Assembly: GCF_000293865.2 (NCBI RefSeq)
Contig: NZ_ALKN02000001.1
Span: 186,001-250,000, forward strand
Source: Limnohabitans sp. Rim28
Lineage (GTDB): Bacteria > Pseudomonadota > Gammaproteobacteria > Burkholderiales > Burkholderiaceae_C
Length of the DNA: 64,000 nucleotides
Direction of reading: 5' to 3'
Shown one piece after another: positions 17,237 through 26,350 of the stretch. Within the stretch, counting starts at the first letter, position 1, and each line of letters begins with the position of its first letter. The translations under genes were made by a program, and so were the position numbers. Under the pieces are notes generated by a model. It was not told the origin of the DNA. It ran no database searches and worked only from the letters and a program-made list of their open reading frames with translations.

Positions 17237-19306
17237 TCATGGCCGCAGGTGCAAAGCCAGCAGCAGCACCTGGGTAGCACCCCGTTCACGCAAAAGTGCG
17301 GCCGCCACAGTGGCTGTCCAGCGGGTGCGCACATCGGTGGCCACCAGCAACACCGGTCCGGCTGGCAAAACGGTATCGGTGGCCAGCCGAATGACCGACT
17401 CCAAGTGCGCCACCACCGGGGTCGACGCCACGTCATCCGGCGCGGGGCCGCCCGTCCAGCTGAACACGTCGTGCAAAGACAGCCTGCCTTTATGGGCGAT
17501 GAATTGGGCCAAAGCCCGGTTGGACGCCATGTCCGGCGCAGGCATCGGCACCACACACACCGGGCGGGCGGGCCAGCGCTTGGCCCAGCGCCCGAGCGTG
17601 GCCACAGCGCCCAACAACAAATCGGGGGGAACATCCCCTGGCGGCGCGTTGCGCATCCGCTGCAACTCGGCCACCCAGCCCGGATCGTCGGCAAAGGCCA
17701 CGGCTCGCCCTGCGTCAAAACCTCGAATCGCCCCCTTGCGCCCCACCCCAGCAGGCCAGCGCTTGCGCGGCTCGATGTCCACGTCCATGCCACGCAAAAA
17801 GTCACGCGCAGCGATCAATTTGTCTGGTGAAGGCGTGAGGCCCGGAAACGGCAAATGGCCCGTGCACACCGAGCAGCGCCCACACGGCGCGGGCGATGGG
17901 TCGTCCAGCGCGGTTTGCAAATACGCCATCAGACAGCCCGCGCCGTGGGCGTACTGGCGCATGATGCCGGCCTCTTGCTGGCGCACCCGGGCCAGCGCGG
18001 TCCATTTGGCGCTGTCGTGCACATAGGGCACGCCCGTGGCCCGCCAGGCCGAGCCGTCTTTGTCCACCACGCCCTCGACCGCCAAAATTTTGAGCAGCGC
18101 CTCCAACCGCCCCCGGCGCACGCCCGTGTCGGCTTCGATCTCGATCAGGCTGCGGCCATCGCTGCCCAAGTTGAGCAGCACTTTCTCGGCCGTTTGCGGG
18201 TCAGGAATGGACGCGGTGGCGAAGTAATCCCAAATGCGCTCATCGGCGTCCGACGGCAACAACACCCCTTCGGCATGCGCCACCGCCCTGCCCGCCCGGC
18301 CCACCTGCTGGTAGTAGGCCACGGGTGTCGAGGGCGAGCCCACATGCACACAAAAGCCCAAATCGGGTTTGTCGTAACCCATGCCCAGCGCCGAGGTGGC
18401 CACCACCGCCTTGACTTGGTTGTGACGCAAACGGTCTTCCACCTGCAAGCGCGTATCGGCATCGGTCTGACCCGAATAGGCATCGACCGCATGGCCGCAG
18501 CTGCGCAAAAAAGCCGTCAAGCGCTCGGCCTCGGCCACCGTCAGCACATACACAATGCCCGAGCCCGGCAACTGTTCCAGCGCATCGGCGATCCAGGCGA
18601 AGCGCTGCAAAGGCGACAAACCCGGCACCACCGACAGCGTGAGCGAGGTGCGGGCCAACGTGCCGCGAAACGTCACGGTGCCTTCGCCCAGCTGTTTGCC
18701 AATGTCGTGCGTGACCCGCTCGTTGGCCGTGGCCGTGGTGGCCAGCACGCTGGCCGTGGGTGTGGACAGCAGCGCCCGCGCCAAGCGCTGGTAATCGGGC
18801 CTGAAATCAAAACCCCAATCGCTGATGCAATGCGCCTCGTCGATCACGATCAGGCCCACCCGGGCCAGCAAAGTGCCCAGGCGCGCCGCAAAGCGCGGGT
18901 TGCCCAGCCGCTCGGGCGAGACCAGCAGCACGTCGATGGCGTCCTCGTCCAGCCGCTGGAACACATCGTCCCAATCGTCAAGGTTCGTCGAGTTGACCGT
19001 GGCCGCCTTCAGGCCCGCCCGCTCGGCGGCGCTCACCTGGTCGCGCATGAGGGCCAACAGCGGCGACACCACCAGCGTGGGCCCTGCGCCGCTGCTGCGG
19101 ATGGCGTGCGTGGCCGCCCAATACACCGCCGATTTGCCCCAGCCCGTGGCCTGAACCACCAACACGCGCGACGCCGGTTGCAGCACCGCATGCACCGCGT
19201 CCACTTGGTCGGCGCGAGGCACCGCACCGGGCCCAGCCAGATGGGCCAGGATGGTGTGCATATGGGCTTGTGCAAAGTCACGGACTTGAACTGGGCTGGT
19301 AGGCAT
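17237..19306 (-). CDS. RecQ-like DNA helicase with C-terminal phosphoribosyltransferase-like domain
   Basis: The 689-residue protein carries the RecQ core: Walker A QATGWGKS at 52-59, DEAH at 156-159 within DEAHCISDWGFDFRPDY, and motif VI YYQQVGRAGR. A zinc-binding cysteine cluster (GAGC...CGRCSVC) follows. The last 110 or so residues resemble a phosphoribosyltransferase fold with VLLVATDVRTRWTATV in place of the usual PRPP loop. I place the start at MPTSPVQVRDF, preceded by AGGGAA, rather than at longer upstream options. It differs from canonical RecQ (about 610 residues with an HRDC domain). It may act in recombination or repair; the tail's role is unknown. Confidence 0.88.
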   Translation of the reverse strand: MPTSPVQVRDFAQAHMHTILAHLAGPGAVPRADQVDAVHAVLQPASRVLVVQATGWGKSAVYWAATHAIRSSGAGPTLVVSPLLALMRDQVSAAERAGLKAATVNSTNLDDWDDVFQRLDEDAIDVLLVSPERLGNPRFAARLGTLLARVGLIVIDEAHCISDWGFDFRPDYQRLARALLSTPTASVLATTATANERVTHDIGKQLGEGTVTFRGTLARTSLTLSVVPGLSPLQRFAWIADALEQLPGSGIVYVLTVAEAERLTAFLRSCGHAVDAYSGQTDADTRLQVEDRLRHNQVKAVVATSALGMGYDKPDLGFCVHVGSPSTPVAYYQQVGRAGRAVAHAEGVLLPSDADERIWDYFATASIPDPQTAEKVLLNLGSDGRSLIEIEADTGVRRGRLEALLKILAVEGVVDKDGSAWRATGVPYVHDSAKWTALARVRQQEAGIMRQYAHGAGCLMAYLQTALDDPSPAPCGRCSVCTGHLPFPGLTPSPDKLIAARDFLRGMDVDIEPRKRWPAGVGRKGAIRGFDAGRAVAFADDPGWVAELQRMRNAPPGDVPPDLLLGAVATLGRWAKRWPARPVCVVPMPAPDMASNRALAQFIAHKGRLSLHDVFSWTGGPAPDDVASTPVVAHLESVIRLATDTVLPAGPVLLVATDVRTRWTATVAAALLRERGATQVLLLALHLRP

Positions 19307-19412
19307 GACTTTTCCCTGAGATCTTGTTGCTCTCATTTTGAGGCCAAGTCCGACCCATGAGAACTGCCCGACAATCACCCCTTTGGCACTTTCAGTCTGC
19401 AGCGGCTTTTAT

Positions 19413-20339
19413 ATGGCGATTCAATGGTTTCCCGGACACATGCACCTCACGCGCAAGGCGATTGGGGAGCGCATCAAAGACATTGACGTCGTCATTGAGA
19501 TGCTGGACGCCCGCCTGCCGGGGTCGAGCGCAAACCCGATGCTGGCCGATCTGATCGAAGGCAAACCGGCCCTGAAAATCCTGAGCAAACAAGACTTGGC
19601 CGACCCGGTGCAAACCGCGGCCTGGCTGGCACATTACAACGCCTTGCCCGGCGTGAGCGCTTTGGGCATGGACACGAGTGTGGTGTCCCCCGCCAAGGCC
19701 TTGATCGATGCCAGCCGTCAGTTGGCCCCCAACCGGGGCGGCATGGTCAAGCCCATGCGGGTGCTGATTTGCGGCATTCCCAACGTGGGCAAATCGACAC
19801 TGATCAACACCCTCAAGGGCAAACGCGCCGCCAAAACCGGCGACGAAGCGGGCGTGACCAAGCTGGAGCAGCGCATCACCCTGGCCGATGACTTTTATTT
19901 GTACGACACGCCCGGCGTGCTGTGGCCACGCATCATCGTCGAGCAAAGTGGCTTCAATCTGGCCGCCAGCGGTGCGATTGGCGTGAACGCTTTTGACGAA
20001 GAAGTCGTGGCCCTGGAACTGCTGAACTATCTGATTCCCCGTTACCCCCATGCCATCACCGAGCGCTACAAGGTGCAAGACGTGGCCAGCCACACCGACG
20101 AAACCCTGCTCGAAGCCATCGCCCGCTACCGTGGTGCGATCCAAAGCGGCGGGCGGATCAACACCACCAAAGCCGCCGAAATCGTGATCCACGATTTCCG
20201 ATCGGCCGCATTGGGCCGTTTGACGCTGGAGACCCCGCAAGAATTTGCCGTTTGGCTGGCCGAAGGCAAAAAGGCCGATGCAGAGCGGGCTGTGCGCAAA
20301 GAAGGCAGCAAAAAAGCCAAGAAGGCCATGAAAGACTGA
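19413..20339 (+). CDS. rbgA: RbgA/YlqF-like circularly permuted GTPase
   Basis: The protein (308 residues) begins MAIQWFPGHM, the hallmark of RbgA/YlqF ribosome-assembly GTPases. The G motifs are in permuted order: G4 SKQD first, then G1 GIPNVGKS and G3 DTPG. RbgA helps mature the large ribosomal subunit in Bacillus, and the homologue here probably has a similar role. An upstream in-frame ATG adds 25 unlikely residues and overlaps the RecQ-like leader, so I use the later start. The C-terminus is Lys-rich. The downstream exonuclease gene begins 7 bases after the stop, so the two form an operon. Confidence 0.9.
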   Translation: MAIQWFPGHMHLTRKAIGERIKDIDVVIEMLDARLPGSSANPMLADLIEGKPALKILSKQDLADPVQTAAWLAHYNALPGVSALGMDTSVVSPAKALIDASRQLAPNRGGMVKPMRVLICGIPNVGKSTLINTLKGKRAAKTGDEAGVTKLEQRITLADDFYLYDTPGVLWPRIIVEQSGFNLAASGAIGVNAFDEEVVALELLNYLIPRYPHAITERYKVQDVASHTDETLLEAIARYRGAIQSGGRINTTKAAEIVIHDFRSAALGRLTLETPQEFAVWLAEGKKADAERAVRKEGSKKAKKAMKD

Positions 20340-20346
20340 GCCCAAG

Positions 20347-20940
20347 ATGCAAGAACACAAAGCCACCCCCGACAAAGAGGCGATTGCCCTTCTGCCCGAA
20401 TTCGAGCGCCTGGGGCTAGACCGCATCAGCTTGGTCTGCACAGGCAGCGAGGCGCACCAAGCGCATGGCCAGTTGATCGCGGCCAAAGCCTGGGGCTTTG
20501 ACACCGAGTCCAAACCCACCTTTCGGGTGGGCGAGCAGTCTGACGGGCCGCACATTTTGCAACTGGCCACCGCCGAGCGGGCCTGGGTGTTTCAACTGCA
20601 TGAGCCCGAATGCCGCGCCGTGGCGGCCGACTTGTTGGCCCGAAGCGGCATTGCCAAAGCCGGGTTTGGCCTGGGCGACGACCGCAAACGCATCGTGCAC
20701 AAATTGGGCATCGAGCCCCAAGGCATCTTGGAGCTCAACACCATTTTTCGCGAACGCGGTTACCGCAAAGACATGGGCGTCAAAGGCGCGGTGGCGGTTC
20801 TGTTCAACCAACGCTTCATCAAATCCAAAAAAGCCGCCACCAGCAATTGGGCCAACGCCCGCCTGAGCGAGGCTCAACTGGTCTACGCCGCCAACGATGC
20901 GTATGCGGCCATTCGGGTTTGGCACGCTTTGGGCTTGTGA
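20347..20940 (+). CDS. DEDDy-type 3'-5' exonuclease domain protein
   Basis: The 197-residue protein matches the single-domain RNase D/WRN-type exonucleases. Exo I is WGFDTES with the first Asp and Glu, Exo II includes GFGLGDDRKRI, and Exo III is YAANDAYAAI with the Tyr and Asp of the DEDDy subclass. Such proteins degrade RNA or DNA from the 3' end. There is no HRDC or helicase part. It follows rbgA by 7 bases, so it may act in RNA processing, but this link rests only on position. Confidence 0.88.
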   Translation: MQEHKATPDKEAIALLPEFERLGLDRISLVCTGSEAHQAHGQLIAAKAWGFDTESKPTFRVGEQSDGPHILQLATAERAWVFQLHEPECRAVAADLLARSGIAKAGFGLGDDRKRIVHKLGIEPQGILELNTIFRERGYRKDMGVKGAVAVLFNQRFIKSKKAATSNWANARLSEAQLVYAANDAYAAIRVWHALGL

Positions 20941-21116
20941 AGCAGCCAGCCCTGCCCAACGGTGCCTCAGCTTGGACTGAGCTCATCTCGGTCATGAATC
21001 CTTGGCGGCAATAGGCAAGGACCAGGAATTTCACGCCAAATGGCGATGGGCAGCTCTCAGCATTAACAAGAGATGACGAGCACCTGCATGGCGATGCGGA
21101 CAGCGACAATACAAAA

Positions 21117-22754
21117 ATGTTCAGAAAACAACTCAGCTGGGTCTTACTCTTTTTGGCTGCCTGCATCGTGTTGCAGGGTGTGGGGGCCGTTTTTGCCCTG
21201 CGTGAAGCCGAACGCCAAGTGGTACGCGGACGCATCGCCAGCGACATTCACCAAGGATTTGTGCAACTGTCGGCCACCAAGCAGCACCTGCGCGCATGGG
21301 TGACTCAACACAAAATCGGTGCCGGAGGAAATCCGGCTGCACGCGACGCCTTGCTGAGCGACATGCACCAAACATTGGCCGATTTGACGAAGCTGTCCCA
21401 ATCAGCGTCCAGCTTGGGCATGGACCGCAGCGATGGGGAGGAACAAACTGCCAGACAAGAGGCTTTGCGTGTTTTGGGGCAAAACGTCAAAACCCTCGGA
21501 GACGCCATTGGGCTCGTCAAAACCCTGCCCGCCGACATCCCGGCCCGTTTGGGCTGGGACACCTTGAGCGAGGTTTTTGAAAAGTCGGAGGGGCGCGATT
21601 TGCGCGAGTTGATCGGCCAAAGCATTGTTCGTGAACGTGCCGCCATGCTGCGCGAGCGCCAAGCCGCTGATGCCACGCTGGCGCGCATCCGTTGGTTGTG
21701 GGTGGGCATGGCCTTGTCACTGGCCTTGTTGGCGTTGGGCGCTACGGTTTATTTTGCGCGGGCCCTGCGCCGCCCCATCGACGAATTGGCCCGAGGGGCG
21801 CACAAACTCCGACAAGGGCGACTGCAGCACCGCATTCCACTGGATGGGCAAGATGAGTTTTCGGACGTGGCACGCAGCATGAACGCCATGGCAGCAGCCC
21901 TGGAAAGGCACAGCCAACAAGAAACCGAACAGCGCCATCGGCTGGAGTCCGAAGTGCGCGAACGCACCAGCGCATTGCATGAGGCCAACAAGTCACTGCA
22001 ACAAACCGACACGCGGCGCCGACAGCTGCTGGCCGACATCAGCCACGAGCTGCGCACCCCGACGACCGCCATTCGGGGCGAAGCCGAAATCACCCTGCGC
22101 GGTGGTGAAAGACCCGGCCCAGAATACCGCGAGGCCTTGCAGCGCATTGTGGCGATTTCGCGCCAACTGGGTTCGGTGATCGACGACTTGCTCGCGATGG
22201 CCCGCAGCGACATGGAGACGCTCAGCATCGTGCACCAAACCGTCGACATGTCCGAACCCTTGGCCGATGCACTGTCTCAAGCCAGCGCCTTGGCGGGCGA
22301 AAGAAGTATTCTCCTCGATTGCCCGCCCATGCCCAAAGGCTCGGTCAAGGTGATGGGAGATGGGCAACGCCTGAGTCAACTGCTGTTGCTTTTGCTCGAT
22401 AACGCCGTGCGCTATTCACACCGCCATGGCACAGTCACCGTCCGCTGGGAACGCAGCACCGAGTTTCCACCCATGTTGAGGCTGCAGGTCACCGACCAAG
22501 GCATTGGCATCCCTGCTGAGGAGCTGCACCAAGTTTTTGACCGCCACTTTCGCGGCAGTCTGGCCCGTTTGCACCGAGCAGCGGGCAGCGGCTTGGGGCT
22601 GCCCATCGCCAAGGCCTTGGTCTTGGCCCACGGGGGCCATTTAACGCTGCAAAGCCCTGCCGATGACATGCAGAACACGGGAACTTGCGTGATTTTGAAC
22701 TTGCCATTGTTGACCCGTCCCGTCTTAGACACACTTCAAACAGCTCAGACATGA
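21117..22754 (+). CDS. Sensor histidine kinase (two-membrane-span, HAMP)
   Basis: The 545-residue kinase has TM1 at about 6-26, a periplasmic sensor region with a 4-helix look, TM2 near 195-220 (WLWVGMALSLALLALG), a HAMP domain, then HisKA with the phospho-accepting His in ADISHELRTPTTA, and an ATPase domain with LLDNAVRYS, DQGIGIP and GSGLGLPIAKAL. Its stop overlaps the start of the response regulator (ATGA), so they are a pair. The gap to the upstream exonuclease is 176 bases and holds nothing else I can identify. The stimulus is unknown. Confidence 0.93.
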   Translation: MFRKQLSWVLLFLAACIVLQGVGAVFALREAERQVVRGRIASDIHQGFVQLSATKQHLRAWVTQHKIGAGGNPAARDALLSDMHQTLADLTKLSQSASSLGMDRSDGEEQTARQEALRVLGQNVKTLGDAIGLVKTLPADIPARLGWDTLSEVFEKSEGRDLRELIGQSIVRERAAMLRERQAADATLARIRWLWVGMALSLALLALGATVYFARALRRPIDELARGAHKLRQGRLQHRIPLDGQDEFSDVARSMNAMAAALERHSQQETEQRHRLESEVRERTSALHEANKSLQQTDTRRRQLLADISHELRTPTTAIRGEAEITLRGGERPGPEYREALQRIVAISRQLGSVIDDLLAMARSDMETLSIVHQTVDMSEPLADALSQASALAGERSILLDCPPMPKGSVKVMGDGQRLSQLLLLLLDNAVRYSHRHGTVTVRWERSTEFPPMLRLQVTDQGIGIPAEELHQVFDRHFRGSLARLHRAAGSGLGLPIAKALVLAHGGHLTLQSPADDMQNTGTCVILNLPLLTRPVLDTLQTAQT

Positions 22755-23461
22755 ACATCATCCTGATCGAAGATGACCCTCGGATTGCCGACTTTTTACA
22801 ACGCGGCCTGAGGGCCGAAGGTCTTCAAGTGCAACGCGCTGCAACCGGTCCGGAGGGGCTGGCCTTGGTCATGGAGACCGCTCGGCAGAATAAAACTGAA
22901 ACCGCCCCCACCGTCGTCGTTCTGGATTTGATGCTGCCGGGCATGAACGGCATGGAAATATGCCAAACCCTTCGGGCACAAGGCATCACGTTTCCCTTGC
23001 TGATGCTCACGGCCTTGAACACGCTGGAAGAAAGGGTGGCCGGTTTGCGCATGGGCGCAGACGACTACATGTGCAAGCCTTTTGAGTTTGAAGAATTGTT
23101 GGCCCGGTTGGAGGCCTTGGCCCGACGCGGGCAAGGCCCAAAGATCAGCCGTCCAACCCACTTGCAAGTGGCCGATGTCATGCTGGACCGCGAATCGATG
23201 CGGGCCAGTCGTGCTGGGGAGACCCTGAACCTGACAGCGCGTGAATTGGCCCTGCTGGAACTGCTGATGAGTGCGCCTGGCCGCCTGTTCAGCCGTGAAC
23301 GGATTTTGTCGAGTGTTTGGGGTTTGAACGAGGACCCGCTGACGAATGTGGTGGATGTCTACATTCGGCGCTTGAGAAGCAAAATCGACGAGGGCCGGCC
23401 AGTGCCCTTGATTCAAACCATGCGCGGTCTGGGTTACAGGCTCGAAGCACCCACCGAATAA
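22751..23461 (+). CDS. OmpR/PhoB-family response regulator
   Basis: A receiver domain begins MNIILIEDDPRIADFL with acidic residues E7-D9 and the phospho-acceptor D59 in VVVLDLMLPGMNG; K in CKPFEFEELLAR closes the switch site. The C-terminal winged helix ends TNVVDVYIRRLRSKI and GLGYRL, typical of OmpR/PhoB regulators. The length (236 residues) is normal. It starts inside the stop codon of the kinase gene, so the two are translated together. No target promoter can be named. It converges on the LysR gene, with 23 bases between stops. Confidence 0.93.
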   Translation: MNIILIEDDPRIADFLQRGLRAEGLQVQRAATGPEGLALVMETARQNKTETAPTVVVLDLMLPGMNGMEICQTLRAQGITFPLLMLTALNTLEERVAGLRMGADDYMCKPFEFEELLARLEALARRGQGPKISRPTHLQVADVMLDRESMRASRAGETLNLTARELALLELLMSAPGRLFSRERILSSVWGLNEDPLTNVVDVYIRRLRSKIDEGRPVPLIQTMRGLGYRLEAPTE

Positions 23462-23484
23462 CGGGTCTGAAAGGATTGGCCCCA

Positions 23485-24405
23485 TCAGGTCGCATCGCTG
23501 ATTTCACCGTGCTTGACCAGCCACGCTCTGAAAGCCTCAACCGCATCAGTTCTTCTCAACGATTCGGGGTAGCAAAAGTAATAACCCCGGTCGTTGTGGA
23601 CAACTTCGGCAAATGGAATCACCAACTTGCCCGCCTCCAAGTAGTCTTCCGTCAGGCACCGCTGCACCAAAGCAACGCCCAAGCCACTGACCGCCGCCTC
23701 CAGCAACTGGCTGACTTGGTCAAAACTGGCAGCCGCCTGGAGGTCTCGGTGACCAATGGCTTCGTTGGAAAGACAAGCGATCGCGTCGAACCAGTGACGC
23801 CAAGTGTGTGGATGGTGCGCGTGAAACAAAAGGGGCCAATGCAACAAATCAGCGGGTTTCTTGAGGGGGTTGGGGCCTGTCAAATCGACCGGACGACAAA
23901 CAGGCACAATTTGACGACCCACCACATAAGTGGCTTCTAAGCCGACAGGCCATTGCCCATTGCCACCACACAAGCTCGCTCCCTGAGATGCCAAAAGCGG
24001 GTAATCCCCTGCACGGTAGGGCACGAACTCTAGACTGATTTCAGGGTGTTCACGGTGAAACTCGGGAAGACGTCGGATCAACCAGTGGCTGGCCAAGGTG
24101 GGCGTGACCGACAAACGAAGCACACGGTTGGCAGACCTGACTTTGGCTTTGGCTGCTGCAGACTCCAGCGCATCTAAGGCGGGCGCCACCAAGGCCAGGT
24201 AATCCCGCCCTTGGTCTGTGAGTTCACATCCTCGGACATGTCGGGTGAACAGTTGACACCCCAAATCGGCCTCAATTCTGGAGATGGCACGGCTGACGGC
24301 GCCTGGTGTGACACACAAAATTTCGGCGGCCTTTAAAAAAGTCCCCAACCTAGCGGCGGCAACAAAGGCATGCAGTTCGGACAGTGAGGGTGAGGCAATC
24401 CGCAT
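23485..24405 (-). CDS. LysR-family transcriptional regulator (GcvA-like)
   Basis: The 306-residue protein has an N-terminal winged helix (LSELHAFVAAARLGTFLKAAE, then VTPGAVSRAISRIEADLG) and a periplasmic-binding-like effector domain starting near RVLRLSVTPTLASHWL, as in GcvA-type LysR proteins. It is divergent from the Bug-receptor and N-formylglutamate amidohydrolase genes, the usual arrangement for a LysR activator and its target operon. A T-N11-A palindrome lies directly in front of its start codon, which suggests autoregulation. The inducer is probably the substrate of the adjacent operon, but that is inference. Confidence 0.92.
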   Translation of the reverse strand: MRIASPSLSELHAFVAAARLGTFLKAAEILCVTPGAVSRAISRIEADLGCQLFTRHVRGCELTDQGRDYLALVAPALDALESAAAKAKVRSANRVLRLSVTPTLASHWLIRRLPEFHREHPEISLEFVPYRAGDYPLLASQGASLCGGNGQWPVGLEATYVVGRQIVPVCRPVDLTGPNPLKKPADLLHWPLLFHAHHPHTWRHWFDAIACLSNEAIGHRDLQAAASFDQVSQLLEAAVSGLGVALVQRCLTEDYLEAGKLVIPFAEVVHNDRGYYFCYPESLRRTDAVEAFRAWLVKHGEISDAT

Positions 24406-24408
24406 AGG

Positions 24409-24425
24409 GGTGAATTTTAATCACC
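24409..24425. promoter_or_regulatory. Likely LysR operator (GGTGA-N7-TCACC)
   Basis: GGTGA and TCACC form a perfect dyad around ATTTTAA, which contains the TGA-N7-TCA (T-N11-A) pattern typical of LysR-family recognition sites. It sits 4 bases upstream of the LysR start codon and about 70 bases upstream of the Bug-receptor gene, so one site could serve both autoregulation and activation. A second, weaker dyad (CATT...AATG) lies beside it. Confidence 0.65.
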
Positions 24426-24497
24426 ATTGAAAGCCCGAATGTCACTCGCCAATCGTCAAGCACCCTTTCAGAATGGTGTTTTTCAAGGAGGCTGGTG

Positions 24498-25469
24498 ATG
24501 CGTGTCAAATTTCTTTCTGTTTTGGCTTTGGTGTGTCTGCAGGCGCTGGCACCAGCGGTCAAGGCCCAAGCTTTCCCGCAAAAACCCATCAAATTGATCG
24601 TTCCTTTCGCGCCCGGCGGATCCACCGACATGGTGGCACGGCTGCTGGCTGAACGCATGAGCCCGATCTTGGGTCAAAGCGTGGTGGTCGAAAACCGCGC
24701 AGGTGTGGGCGGCGTTTTGGGTGCCGATGCCGTGGCCAAAGCGAGCCCAGACGGTTACACGCTGCTGATGGGAACCGTCAGCACGCATGGCGCCAGCCCT
24801 GCGGTGTACAAAAAGATTCCTTATGACGCCGCCAAAGATTTTGAACCCATCACCAACGTCATGTCCGTGCCCAGTGTCCTGACCGTTCACCCCAAACTGC
24901 CTGTCAAAAACTTGCAAGAGTTTGTGGCCTTGGCCAAGGCCTCGCCCGGCAAGTACTCGTATGGATCACCAGGCAACGGCTCCTTGGGCCATGCCAACGT
25001 CGAGAACCTTTTGCAATTGGCAGGCATCAAACTCTTGCATGTGCCCTACAAGGGAGGTGGTCCTGCGCTGAACGATGCCTTGGCGGGCCAAATCGACGCA
25101 CTGACCGACAATTTGCCATCCACTCTGCCGCATATTCAAGCCGGCCGTCTGCGTCCGCTGGCCTTGTTGTCGCCCCAGCGCAGCAAGCTGTTGCCCGACC
25201 TGCCGACGTACAAAGAATCTGGTTATCCGGATTTGGATGAGGGCGGATGGTTCGGCTTGTTAGCCCCCGCCAAAACGCCAAGAGCGGTTGTGCTCCGGCT
25301 CAATGAGGCGGCCCATCAAGCCATGCAAGATCCCGCATTCAAGGCGCGCGCTGAAACGATTGACGGTATTGCCATGGCCAATACCCCCGAACAATTTGGC
25401 GATCAAATCAAGCGGGCTTTGGCGCGTTACCAGCGCATTGCGAAGTCGGCCAATATCCAGATTGATTGA
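24498..25469 (+). CDS. Bug-family substrate-binding protein
   Basis: A signal peptide (VKFLSVLALVCLQALAPAVKAQA) precedes the Bug signature FPQKPIKLIVPFAPGGSTDMVAR and VVVENRAGVGGVLGADAVAKA. The protein is 323 residues with the ATG chosen here, 7 bases after AAGGAG; a GTG one codon earlier is closer than ideal. It binds a small molecule in the periplasm. No TctA/TctB genes are near. The following N-formylglutamate amidohydrolase gene starts 11 bases beyond its stop, so the pair is an operon under the divergent LysR protein, and the ligand may be an N-acyl amino acid. Confidence 0.92.
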   Translation: MRVKFLSVLALVCLQALAPAVKAQAFPQKPIKLIVPFAPGGSTDMVARLLAERMSPILGQSVVVENRAGVGGVLGADAVAKASPDGYTLLMGTVSTHGASPAVYKKIPYDAAKDFEPITNVMSVPSVLTVHPKLPVKNLQEFVALAKASPGKYSYGSPGNGSLGHANVENLLQLAGIKLLHVPYKGGGPALNDALAGQIDALTDNLPSTLPHIQAGRLRPLALLSPQRSKLLPDLPTYKESGYPDLDEGGWFGLLAPAKTPRAVVLRLNEAAHQAMQDPAFKARAETIDGIAMANTPEQFGDQIKRALARYQRIAKSANIQID

Positions 25470-25480
25470 AAGATCGCGGC

Positions 25481-26347
25481 ATGTCTGAGACTTGTTATGT
25501 GCTGAGTCGCCCTGAAAACAATCGGCGATTGCCCTTGGTGTGCGACTCGCCGCACAGCGGCACCATTTACCCACCAGATTTCCAGTCGGCTCTTGCGCTG
25601 GCTCAGCTCCGCCAAACAGAAGACACAGACATCGAGGCTTTGTGGGCCGGTGTGCCTGCTGTGGGGGGGACATTGGTCGCCGCCTTGTTTCCACGTTGTT
25701 ACATCGACCCTAACCGTGCGCTGGACGACCTGGACCCTTCTTTGCTCGACGGCACATGGCCTGTTCCCTTGTCGCCGGGACCCAAGTCCAAACTCGGTTA
25801 TGGCCTGATTTTCAGCAAAGTCAATGCCGACAGCCCCATCTACAACCGGCGGCTGACCGTTTCAGAGGTTCAGCAGCGCATTGACCGTTACTGGCAACCT
25901 TACCGTTCTGCGCTGGATGACGAAATACAGTCTGCTTACCAAACTTTCGGCTGTGTGTGGCATCTGAATTTGCACTCGATGCCCCAAAACGCCTACGAAC
26001 GGCTGGGCATCAAGACCGACAAACCGCTGGCCGACTTTGTTCTCGGTGATCGGGATGGCGCAAGCTGTGAGCCTGAATTCGTCAATCTGGTTGAAAAAAG
26101 CCTCAAGGCAAGTGGGTACACCGTAGCCCGCAACGACCCTTACAAAGGCGTGGCCTTGCTGGAGCAAATAGGCCAACCTGCACTGAAACGGCATAGCTTA
26201 CAGATTGAAATCCGCAGACCGCTGTACATGCATGAAGCCAGCCGTGCGCGCAACGCTGATTTCGAAAAGCTCAAATTGAGCTTGGACAAGACACTGAGCG
26301 ATGTGGCCTTCTATGTCCAATCTCAAGTGCGTGGACAAAATGCTTGA
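25481..26347 (+). CDS. N-formylglutamate amidohydrolase family protein
   Basis: The 288-residue protein matches the FGase/HutG family (N-formylglutamate deformylase): LVCDSPHSGTIYP near the N-terminus, DTDIEALW, CYIDPNRALDDLD, HLNLHSMPQ, and a C-terminal LQIEIRRPLYM. The conserved His and Asp residues of these motifs are expected to hold the zinc. HutG releases formate from N-formylglutamate in histidine breakdown, but no other hut gene is here, so a related N-formyl or N-acyl amino acid may be the substrate. I use the ATG for MSETCYVLSRP; a TTG overlapping the upstream stop is the alternative. It is 3 bases from the end of the convergent hybrid kinase gene. Confidence 0.88.
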   Translation: MSETCYVLSRPENNRRLPLVCDSPHSGTIYPPDFQSALALAQLRQTEDTDIEALWAGVPAVGGTLVAALFPRCYIDPNRALDDLDPSLLDGTWPVPLSPGPKSKLGYGLIFSKVNADSPIYNRRLTVSEVQQRIDRYWQPYRSALDDEIQSAYQTFGCVWHLNLHSMPQNAYERLGIKTDKPLADFVLGDRDGASCEPEFVNLVEKSLKASGYTVARNDPYKGVALLEQIGQPALKRHSLQIEIRRPLYMHEASRARNADFEKLKLSLDKTLSDVAFYVQSQVRGQNA

Positions 26348-26350
26348 CAC

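Noticed and set aside
14019..25469. Complete tripartite tricarboxylate transporters
   Set aside because: Two Bug-type receptors are present but neither has TctA or TctB membrane genes nearby.
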